The notes under the pieces were generated by a model. The model did not search any database and was not told the origin of the DNA. It saw nothing but the letters and a program-made list of their open reading frames with translations. Shown one piece after another: positions 28,301 through 40,800 of a stretch of 64,000 nucleotides of DNA. Location of the stretch: NCBI GenBank assembly GCA_033557835.1, contig JAWQRO010000001.1, positions 1 through 64,000 on the forward strand, read 5' to 3'. Source of the stretch: Helochares maculicollis (lineage: Eukaryota; Arthropoda; Insecta; Coleoptera; Hydrophilidae). Position numbers and translations under genes: made by a program. The stretch's first letter is position 1. Each line of letters begins with the position of its first letter.

Positions 28301-31300
28301 TGTCCAAAATTGGTTTGAAACAACTTACTTTTAAAAATTCAAGAAAATTAGTCAAACATTGTTAAAAACTCTTAATTTATTTTAAGATATTCTGGAATTA
28401 TTAAGTTTGATAAGTATATTCTTTTGCAAAAAATATTATTTTATCTAAGTAAGTGATAGTTTTACATGGCTTTGATTTGCGTAAAAATTTTGTGATTTTA
28501 TTGAAATAATTTTGGAATCTCATTTAACTCACTGGAATGAAAATTGGTTGAAATAAATACATTCGACCTAGATAAATTAATGTAAAAAGTAAAAATATTA
28601 TGAAACGCAAAAAATTGCATGATTTTTTATAGACCTACTTGAATGTGCTGCAAAATTTAAGGTCAAGTTCATAATATGGTAAGATTTCTTCCTTGCTTTT
28701 GCTATGCTTCCGCATGCTATATCTTCAATATGCCGAGCCATATGTTTTTTCTAATGCTTTGGTGTTATAAACCAATTTTAAATATAAGCTAATCTAGTCG
28801 ATATAATTTTAGGCAAGCTCAAGAGCTAACTGAAAGAACATCAGCTGACCAAGCTGCTGCCATTAAGGAACCACTCTTAGCTGTCAATAGAAGGTGGGAT
28901 GATTTGCTTAGAGGCATAGTAGAACGCCAACGTCAATTAGAAAATGCCTTGTTGCGTCTTGGGCAATTTCAACACGCTCTCAATGAGTTACTGGTTTGGA
29001 TCAAGAAAACTGACAGAACTTTGGATGAGCTCAAACCTGTTGCTGGTGATCCTCAAATACTCGAGGTAGAACTAGCTAAATTGAAGGTACTAATCAATGA
29101 CATCCAAGCTCATCAAACCAGTGTAGATACTCTTAATGATGCTGGAAGGCAAATAATTGAAAGTGGTGAAGATGAAGCATCAGTTACTCAAGAAAAACTG
29201 AATACTCTCAACTTCCAATGGCGAGGTCTCATGCAAAAGGCGGCTGATAGGCAGCGTGAATTAGAAGATGCTCTTAATGAAGCACAAAGATTTAATGCAG
29301 AGATCCAAGATTTGCTTGCTTGGTTGGGTGATGTTGATGGGGTTATTGCTGCCAGCAAGCCAGTTGGAGGCCTTCCAGAAACTGCCAGTGAACAACTTGA
29401 ACGGTTCATGGAAGTATATAATGAGCTTGAAGAGAATAGGCCTAAGGTTGAGACTGTTTTAGCGCAAGGACAAGAGTATCTAAAGAAAGGTAAGTCATTG
29501 AAAAAAATTAAGTAAATTAAAATTGGTAAACATTCAGTTTTCTTATCATTTCTAAGTATTCTTCTTTCTATTCAGTTTTATCAATGATATTAATAAGTAA
29601 TTCATCCTGTCCTGTTTATTCAATGGAGATTTTATACTTTAGCCTTTGGCATTTCTAGCACACAGATAGATTTTCATGTATTAACTTAGTTTAATCGATC
29701 TGAAAGACGTCATTCTTAAACAATATTCCTTCTAAGGTTCCAATGCTGCTTCAAATCTCCAACATAACCTTCGCACCCTCAAACAAAGATGGGACTCGGT
29801 TACTGCAAGAGCCAATGACAAGAAAATCAAACTTGAAATTGCCCTCAAAGAAGCAACTGAATTCCACGAAGCCTTACAAGCTTTTGTGGATTGGCTAACC
29901 AATGCCGAAAAAGTCCTGTCCAACCTCAAACCTGTATCTAGAGTTTTGAACAGTATCCAAACGCAAATCGAAGAACACAAAGTATTCCAAAAAGATGTTG
30001 GAGCCCACAGGGAAATCATGATGAACCTTGATAAGAAGGGAACTCACTTAAAATACTTCAGTCAAAAACAAGACGTTATCCTAATCAAGAACTTACTGAT
30101 TAGTGTACAGCACCGTTGGGAACGTGTAGCTTCTAAGTCAGCCGAAAGAACCCGTGCTCTTGACTTGGGGTACAAGGAAGCTAAAGAATTCCATGATTCG
30201 TGGTCTAGCTTAATGACTTGGCTTGAAGAAACTGAAGAATCTCTCGATGAACTAACAGAATCAGTTGGTAACGACCCAGAAAAGATTAAGCAACGCTTGG
30301 CTAAACACCAAGAATTCCAAAGGGCTCTTTCAGGAAAACAAGCAACTTATGATAATACCATGAAAATGGGTAAATCACTTAAAGATAAGGCCCCTAAGAA
30401 TGATGAGCCTACATTGAAACAAATGTTGATCGAGTTGAAGAATAAATGGACGGCTGTTTGCAATAAGAGTGTGGACCGCCAAAGGAAACTGGAGGAAGCC
30501 CTTCTTTACTCTGGGCAATTCAAAGATGCCATCGCTGCTTTATTACAGTGGCTCAAGAAGGTTGAGAAAGAGCTATCTGAGAACAAACCAGTACATGGAG
30601 ATTTAGATACAGTGAATCATTTGATTGATCAACATCATCGGTTCGAAAAGGATTTGGAAGCAAGGAATGTACAAATGGATTCTGTCATGCGCACGGGCAA
30701 TGAACTTCAAATGAAGGCTAATAACACAGATGCTGCCACAATAAGAAGCCAATTGACAGAACTTACTGACCTTTGGGAAACTGTTACGAAGCTTACAGTG
30801 CATAAGCGAAGCCGGCTTGAGGAAGCTTTGCGAGAAGCTGAAAAACTACATAAATCTGTTAATATGCTTTTGGATTGGTTGTCTGATGCAGAAAGGCGAT
30901 TGCGGTTCGTTGGTAATACACCTGAGGATGAAGCAACCGCCTACGCCCAAATGGATGAGCTTGAGAAATTCAGGCGAGAACTTCGAGATAAAGAACCAGA
31001 GAAGGATAACACATTGGAATTGGCTCGCAGTGTTCTAACCAGGGCTCATCCCGATGCAGTGAATGTTATTAAATCATGGATTACGGTGATTCAGTCTCGG
31101 TGGGAGGAAGTTTCTCAATGGGCACAACAACGCTACCAAAAATTGTCTGCTCACATGCAGTCATTGCGAGATCTTGATGATTGTTTGGAAGAGTTGCTAG
31201 CTTGGTTGTTAGGATTAGAAAATACGCTTTTGGCATTGAAACAAGAAGAGTTACCAATGAGCATTCCGGCCACAGAGCAGCTTATTACAGACCACAAAGA

Positions 31301-34300
31301 TTTTATGGAAAATACCCAGAAACGCCAAATGGAAGTAGACAGAGTTTGCAAGGCTAAGCAAGTTAAAATCACCACTGCTACAAAAGATCCTAAAAAATTC
31401 GCCAAGGGTAAAACGCCTGTGTAAGTACAATTCACAATTTTTTTACTATATTTCTGTAGTTAAATTTGAATTTTTTGTCGAAATTTTTTAATTACTGAGT
31501 ACAAGGTACAATGGAAGTGTCATAATGCAAAAGTTTGTATGGACTGATTTCTCTTTTTTATAGGTTTGATGATATAAAATTTTAAATTCTCTTTTTCAGT
31601 TGTATTTTTGCTGCATTTTTGCTTTAGAAATTTATATTACAGTTATTGGACAGTTACTAGAATTTCATTCACGTATTTCAAAGCTTAGTTCTATACTTTA
31701 GATCCTATCTATATAAATAGCGTAATCCGTAGGTATATGATTGTCCCATTAAACAGTTTAGTCTACAAGCTGATTGGATGCTTTAAAGTATTTTAAATTT
31801 TGTTGTTGTGTTTTACAATTATTTTCACAATACACTTTTTCATGATCATTGTTAATGTGATGGTATTTCATAAAAGCATGTTATTTGTTTCCTTATATGT
31901 TGCTTGCCCGCTTCATCTTCATGTACTTCAAACTGAAACCGTACCCATACATTTAAACTTGCACACACACCAGACGTGGATCACAGCATGACATCCGTGA
32001 AACATCACCCGAAAATTATGGCTCACTTGGTCGCAAGCAAAGGTATGTTTTGTTTTGCACTGGTATAGTTGATGCTGCTTTGTGTTTGTATCATTTATTA
32101 AAATAGCTAAATAATCAAAGTTTTTTTTATCAACGTTAAGCTTTTTGTAAAAGGTGGAATTTGTTGAAATAATTAAATAATATTTTCGAACTTTTTTGGA
32201 TATTTATTTTTTTTAGCTTAAACAGCATTTAGCTAAAATGATATTTTATAGTCATAATTTTTGCAAGGGAGATAAAAGAAGACATATTATTTACATGTTA
32301 CTTGATACTAAATCTATCAATTAAATATCGATTAAACTCAAATATACTACCTTTATATTTTAAATAATTATGGTAATCACAAAGAAACATGTTGGCAGCA
32401 GAATCATAATATAAATTGAACGTTTCTTTTAACTAGTTTGAAAATATTATTTTATCCACAAATATTCTGATTGATTTGAATATTAAATTATCTTTTTTGG
32501 CAAACGCCTGCTACAGTGGCTTGGTTTTCCTTAAAATTAGTTTTTTTTTAATGCATTTGCTACTGTCTGTATTAGATATAGGTTTGAGTTTATTACATTT
32601 ACCATTTACATCTATTTTTATCGCATCTACATGAATGTTTTGTTTTCTATTTGTAAATATTTTGCATGTGCTTACGTGTACTTGTTTTATAGCTTCAAAG
32701 GATCACGTGACCTCTACCCCGCACACAGAGGAAGGTTAGCTACAGTTTTTGTATATTCCATATATTCCTAACGCCGTCATAACATAGAATAGTTTGTAAA
32801 TATATCTAACATTTCGCATCTGACCTCACCTACATTACACAACACAACACTATTGGTTTTCCACTCAAAGAGAAATCTTACACTTTTATTTCAATTGGTT
32901 TTAACTATTTTACTAATGATATTTTAAGTTTTACATTGATATACATTCATACATACTGTTTAAAATGTGAATAATATCGGACAAAATTTTGCTTTTTTGT
33001 AACTAATGGGTTGCAAATAATTGATTTTTCCATTATTCATTACAATATTTTATTAATTATTGGTGGTTTTTATTAACTTTTTGTTGACAAATTGCAGTTA
33101 ATAATTTGTAGTTATTGTTTTGTAATGCAAATTACACATTTTTGCACAAAATCAATTTATTGTTACATTTATAAGTTTTCTAAATTGCATATTTTATGTC
33201 TAGCTGAGCTTGTTTGATTCATGATCGCATCTTTGACAGATAAGACCTAACTCATGGGCATAAAGAATTTCTTCTGAAATGTATTAAATGTTTCTCAATA
33301 TGAAAAAGTTGTCAAAATTAAGGGGAGGCTGAGGTATTTCTATGAAAAAGGAAGCAAAGGTAATCGTTTGCTCGCTAAGAAGCCACCTAATCAACAGTTT
33401 GTTTAACCAAATTCTACACGTCGTCATAGATGAATCAAACAAAGCTGTGCTAGTGAAATATTTGTTTTCATTAATATTTCAACATTAATTTTGAGATTGT
33501 TGGCTGCAGTTTGTATTTCCTAGTTTGAATTTAGTTGTTTGAGTGTGTTCTGCATGTTTGCTATTGTCAACAGCCGTTCCAGTCCCGGCAGGGAACTCAG
33601 TCCAGATCCCCAATTGCCCCATTACGGGCCTCGATTCACACCAGCTGGCAGGTTAGACACCACAACCAACAAAACATACTACATTTTTGTTATATAGTGC
33701 TAAGTATAACTGTATTTGTTGTAATATTCTACGACATTAACAACAAATTTTTCACGGCTTGGGACAGATTTTTGTCTGTTTGGTGCAAGAAACTTTGTTT
33801 AAAGTTACTTTTCACTTTGGCATTATTTGGAGTAAATGAAAGGGAAAAATCCTAGATCAAATCGATACATAAATATGTAACATTTTACTAATGTATCATA
33901 CCATTTTATTTAGCAAGATTCATTTCGGGATTTATTTGTTATGAATTTATTATTTTATTTCTTAATTTACTGCAATTAGCTCTGTTAGATTTTAGTAGAA
34001 TTTCATACATAATAGATTTTAAATTATATATCAGTAACTTTAGAGTTGGTTGTTTCTTGTCTTGCAAATTCTTCACGATCTGATATTGTTTGGTTAAGGA
34101 TTTTTCCTGGCTTTTTAGATAGAAAATTGTGTCAGTTTTGCTTCTATCATTTTACATACAATTTACAAAATTGCACACAACTAAGGTGTTGATCCTCTTT
34201 TCGTGTCTGTCCCAAAGACCAACTAATTTAACACATGGTTTAATGTGACATTTCTATTGGTTTAGTCCGGAACCAGAGTTCAAGTCACCAAGAGTCAAAT

Positions 34301-37300
34301 TGCTGTGGGACAAATGGCGTCATGTTTGGATGTTGTCATGGGAACGACAGAGAGAACTTTATAACCATTTGGCTTATCTGAAGGAGAAGGAAAGAGCCGA
34401 TAACTTCTCATGGGATGACTGGAGAAAGAGATTCTTGAAATTCATGAATCATAAGAAGTCGAGGCTTACAGACCTCTTCCGTAAAATGGATAAGGACAAC
34501 AATGGTCTTATTCCTAGGGATGACTTTATCGAAGGAATCATCAAGACTAGTGAGTGTATTTATAATGATTTATTTTATATGTGATAATTTAAGAATTCTT
34601 ATCGAGTTTTAAAGTATAAAAACATATTTCAATGAGAGTTAGGGCATAATTTGCATTAATTAATCTACTTATGAAATACGTTTTAATTTTTACTTTGTCT
34701 CGAACTATGGTTTGGTTTGATAAGTATAAACTTAAACACACAGCTTCGGATCTTTCGCATTAAAGTATGTCTTTGTTCAGATGCTCAATTTTGTAACTGT
34801 TCTCACAAGAATCTATCATAGTTGACTTTATACACTTTTGAAATGTTAAACAGTTATTATCTAATTTCTCCACACTCAAATCATTGACACATTCGATTAA
34901 TTCGTCTATAGTTTTTGGTGACTTTCGGTGCTGCAGCTAATTAAAAAATCCGACATCTACATTATTTAATTCAAGACTATTTGTTGATTGTGATTTAAAT
35001 TGATTACTCAATCCCTCTTTCACTTGTTTTGACAATTGACAATATTGTCACATTTTGGCACAGCCACCTTTACAAATATAAAGAATGAGTTGTTTTTTCT
35101 TCAACATAGAATAGTTAAAACCCAAGGTCAATTCGACTTCAATAATCAAAATCATTTTAAGCACTGTACACAATAATTAGCGACAGCGGGAGTAATACAA
35201 ATTAATATCTTAAACATTTAATCTTTTAGAATTTGATACATCTCGCCTTGAAATGAAGGAAGTGGCCGATATGTTTGATCGCAATAACAGAGGTCTTATA
35301 GATTGGAAAGAATTCATAGCTGCTTTGCGTCCTGACTGGGAAGATAAGAAACCAGATACTGATGCCCAGAAGATTCATGATGAAGTTAAACGTTTGGTGA
35401 TGCTCTGCACATGCAGACAAAAGTTCAGAGTGTTCCAAGTTGGAGAGGGCAAATACAGGGTAAGTTTTATAAATTGATTGAACTGTCAAAGACGATATTC
35501 ACTAAATGTTTTATTTATGCAGTTTGGAGACAGTCAGAAACTACGTCTTGTCCGTATCCTGCGCAGCACTGTAATGGTGCGTGTAGGTGGAGGTTGGGTA
35601 GCTTTAGATGAGTTCTTACTCAAGAATGATCCATGTCGAGGTATGTATAAACTTATACTTACATTTTATGTACTTTTTTATATTACATAAAAATTTAAAT
35701 ATTCGTGAAATTGAGGCTTCAAATGGTTGCTGCTTTAGTTACTGAAACACTCATGGCAAAGTCATTAAAATTTTAGAGATTAATCGTCTTTAAGGGGATA
35801 CACTTATGTTCATTGTGAAAGTAATGGGAATATGTATTATTTGTGGTACTCTGAGTGATTTTGAATAACTTTCGAAAATTCAACAAATCCCAAAAATAAA
35901 CTTCAGATGACCACAATTGTGTATTTCCCAATGATTTTACAAATGCTCAAATCTTGTAGATACCCTTACAGATGTCATTAAATCCTGAGAACTTGATTTT
36001 TAGTAAAATTCTTTCATCCGAAGCCTTAATTGAGCTTTTACACATACAAAATACATACATTTTTCAACGAACTCCATAAGACACTCAACAAACAATAAAT
36101 TTAAAAAAATGGGTGGATCGTAATACTCAATTAATTCAATTAAAACGATTAAAAGAAATAATTTGTCTAATATTGTAACCCCATTATTAAACCTTTACCT
36201 ATTTAAGATATATTTACCAGCTTTGGAACCCCTATTTACTACAGTCCCTTGCAGTACTTTTATTCTTACAATAATTGTAAATAACAATATTTCCTAAATA
36301 CTTAATGTATTTAACTATATTAACTGTCTCTCCTGAGGAAATATTCAAAACTTAAGCATAATGCTTATGCTTCTGTTGATTTTATATTCATTTTTACAGC
36401 ATTAATTTTTGTCATCGTTAATATTATGTCATATATATAAATCATTAAAACAATCATATGTTTATGAAAAACTTTTTTTAATGTTCATTGCAACATTTAT
36501 CAGAAAGTATTCCACAAGATTTTTACTGCTACCATTGTTGTCTGTTTTGTTGCTAGTTCTAGTACTTCATTTTAGCTATTGGTAAAATATTCGTATTACT
36601 AATTTCCATTATTGTTACGTATACTTTCAATAGTATTTATGTGTGAAATCAAAAATTTCTGCCACTGAAAAAATCTTGTGCTATATTTATAACGTTGCTT
36701 TTATCTAGTAATAATATGCTTACGAATGCAATTTTACTAATTAAAATTGTTTGTTCTTCCCTAAACCACTAACATCCTTGGAATTTTGCAAAACCGTTTG
36801 GTTTCTGGTTTGATTTATCATATTAATTGCTGCATAATTTTGTTCTTTTAACAACAAACTAATTTTCTGAATGTCTTCTTTGTGTTGTGTTGTTGGTCAT
36901 TTTGAAGTTATGTTAGTGTTACCTATTCCTGACCCTCAAAAACCCGAACAGCACGAGCCTTGGTGCCCTCTCGGTAAGCATGCATGGAGAACAGGTTGAC
37001 CACAGTCTGTTTATTATTAGTCGACACAATTTCTAACTAAAATATGAATTTGTATCAAAAAAATTATGTGATAGCCGTGAAAAAATCTGTGATAGCCGTA
37101 AAAAGATCTTTGGTAGGCGTGAAAAAATGTATGACTGCCATGGAAAAAATGTACAATTGCCATGGAAAACATGTATGATTACAGTGAAAACATTTAAGAT
37201 TGCTGTCATTTATTAAATGTGCAAAACTTGGATATGTGTAACCACTAATTAAAACACTTTTGATACAAAATGATTAAAAAGGATGTATTAATGGACAGAC

Positions 37301-37766
37301 TGTGTTAAGTTGAGTAAAGATACTTTAATTTTGTGTCGGTTTCTTTTAATTTTGGTGCATGGTTTCACAAAGGACACGAGTCATACACTATAGGTATATA
37401 CACACACTTAGCCACGTAGTTGTATTTTATACTTTTTAGTTACATTTCATACACCTGTATTAGTAGCGCACATTTTTTCTGTGCAAAACGGTCATGGTGT
37501 GCTTATTTTAGTTGCCAAATAATGGCTTTCTGTAAATAAGGTTTCATTTGTTTTTGTTTTATTTTTGGATGCAGTTTTGTAGCCTATAGATTTATTTACA
37601 GAATCCCATATTATGTTTATACAAATAAGGAACAATTTATAGTGGTAATCTATAGGAGTAATTCAAATTGTTAGTAGATTTAGTTGGGAGAATTTAGTCT
37701 TAGCAGTTGGTAGCACACTGTAGATATTGAAGGCTTTGTGGTTGACTACTTCTGTTGCTGATTATA

Positions 37767-37832
<66 letters not shown>

Positions 37833-40800
37833 CAATCAATACATATTATAGTACCATTATATGCTACAACTATCTTCGTAATTCTCGATTCACATAAATG
37901 GTAAAACTTAATCCCAAAACGGGCATATTTCAGCGACAAATATCAAGCTACCCTTATACACTATAAGACCTTATCAATTGAAACATCTCTTTGGGGTAGA
38001 TATAAATTTGAACACTTTTTATTAATATTTTCAATGTTCAGTTCTCGATTAGCATGCACTTATAGATTATAATTATATGCGAAATCAGATCTTCTCTTGC
38101 ATTTGTTGGATTGCCTTAGCTATATTTGTTTGTGAATAGGAAAATAATAGGTAAATATTCTACTCGTATAATGAGGAACTGTCAGTTATCACTAGGTATA
38201 ATAATAAGAAGAAATGAATGTGGTCAAATTGAATAGTTGTGTTTATTTTGTAAGAAATTATAGTAGTAGTGTTGAGTGAAAAACCCTTTTACATAAAATG
38301 TCATTCTTTTGCCTTTATGCAAAAATGTTTAAAACTGTTTAGTTTAAAGAAATGGTTACCTGATAGGTATTTAAGTAACCAGATAGCTATGCCTTTGTAA
38401 ATAAAGCAAAATAAAGCAGCAGAGTACATAATATTTAATATTCATCATCATATGACCTATAGGATATAATTTGTCTAAGCATCATTTAAGATGTGAATTA
38501 TTAAGAATATTTTCTGCAGTATCCTGGTGACTGTTGCGCTAAAAGTAGTTAATTTAATCCATAATATCAAAAGCCCACTACCCCAGTGAGATGTTTGAAA
38601 CAATTAAACACATTTTTTGAATGAGCGGTACAATATATTGATATGTTCAAGCCATATACTTACACCAAAATAAATGTTAAAGTGTTTATATAGAGTAATA
38701 ATCTATGGTTACTTGATATAATAATGAACTAAACACAAGTACTTCAACTAAAAAGTGTCAAAGGAAGAAATATGAAATATCTAAAGATTAGCAGCTTGAA
38801 GTCAAATAATCACATATTTAAAGCATTAGTACCTAAAATGTTAGTAAAATTTTTTTCGCCGCCATAGATTTAGAACCGTGTTATGGGTTGTTAAGTGTAA
38901 TAGCAGAAGAAAATACCCAAGTAGAACTACTAGCACGCAAATATTTCCATATTTTTTAAATGAAATAAAATAAAATAGCTTTAGATTGCCACTTCTAGTA
39001 GTATATCAGTAAAAGAAAATTGTTCCACATTTGTATACAAATTTTCATTTTTGAAGTGTTTTTTTGCTTATTTTGTATTTTTTGTTTTCTTTTTTTTCCT
39101 TGTTACCCAACCTCATTTTCATATCCTTTGCCCATTATATCCTCATTTCACTAATTATTTTCATTATTATTCTTCTTACGTTCGCTTCTTATTACCACCC
39201 CTCAATAAAAAAATAATCACCCTATCTTTCATTACCTTACCTCGCGCACATAGCTAAAGGTCGCACCAACATAGAGCTGCGCGAACAATTCATCTTGGCC
39301 GATGGCGTGTCGCAATCCATGACGGCATTCAAGCCAAAAACGTCAACGTCGACACCAGGATCTGGTTCGTCAGCTAGCTCATTGCGCACTCAGGCTGGAC
39401 CTATTACAAAGGTATTGCACACTAATCCTCCTCTAAATAATTGGTGATCAACATTTTTTATCGATTTATATTTCTATAGATAGTTACTTGTAATTTATGA
39501 TAATTTTTGGTAAATTGGTTGATATATAATTGGCAATCAACATATTTTCATTGACTTTGAAACAGCTTAACGTTAATACTTCATAATACAATTATATTTT
39601 CTCATTACATTTTAGTCAACTTCATATTGTTGTTTTATTAATATTGTAATACCACAACAAATATACTTTTGGCAGTGTTTCAAATGTTTATTGATATTGG
39701 AAAAGTATTTTGAAACAAAATGAGAACAAAAACTTATTTAAAACCGTCACGTGCTACTGAGTTTTAAAAAAATTATGTTTTATTTTGATTCTAACTTTAT
39801 TTGAATAAGTCATCCTCTACCTTTATGTCAATGAAATTATGTCGAAGCAAAATTATGGAAACAAAAAGCATCTTGTGTTATGAAATGGATGTATAGCACC
39901 ATGATAGCATCTCAATAGCTTGTTTGCACGTGGATCTACATGCACTTTATGTAAGTTTTATTTTTCCTAATTAATGTTAGAATAAGTTACTAAATACCAC
40001 TGCTGCATCATACAAAAAAGAGTGGTTGGAAAAACCCTAAACGATAATGTAAGTACTTAACATGTAAATTAATGTACAAAATATGTGTATATATTTTTTA
40101 CAGGTTTAATTCCAAGCATTAGCGCCATTATAATTTTATTCATTTGTTATTTATAATTTATTGTTGGTGTTTTTATTTTATGACGCCTCAGGAGAATCAG
40201 TGTTTCTAAATTTCTTAATTATTTTACTTCCTCATACTCTCATTGTGTTCATCATTTTCCTTGTTTCATTACTTCCTTATTTCTACTTTAAAAATGGGGG
40301 AATTTGTCTGTTTGGCTAAAAACGAAATTGATTTCAGAAAAAGATTTCAAAATGCCTTAGCAAAAATGTAAATACGAAGCCAGCAAATTGTTGTATAGCA
40401 ACTGCCAAGAAACTGCAGCACTGTTTTTGACACCCTTTATACAATTTAGCACGCTTAAGTACACGTTCAAACAAAAAAGTACAAAAAAATGCACCCTTGT
40501 GTATTAAATCTAAAAGCTTCGCTTTGAATACTATTTTTTTATTCATAAGAAATAGCTTCGGCTTCAGTAAATTCACTAGCTTGCTTACGTCACAGACTTT
40601 GTCTGTGCTCACACATTTGCTTAATTATTTCATAAGCTCAAGTGATTATATTATTACATTTGTTGAGCAAGACCTCAAGCTGCTTTCGAAAAAATGGTTG
40701 TATAAGCCTTCGGAAAAACGTGTGACTACAAAATTAAAATTCAAGCTTTTAGATGTAATATTCTATCGACATCACACTGTCTCACTTTACACTGTTAATC

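Larger units (their letters stand above)
36974..39253 (+). other. Shot intron with simple repeats
   Basis: This 2.3-kb intron contains the minisatellite at 37067-37207 and the (TA)29 tract at 37771-37828; no coding signal in the remainder. Confidence 0.6.

Noticed and set aside
33313..33352. Possible extra linker exon between AAATTAAG and GTAATC
   Set aside because: No pyrimidine tract, and the phase-2 entry meets TGA after two codons.
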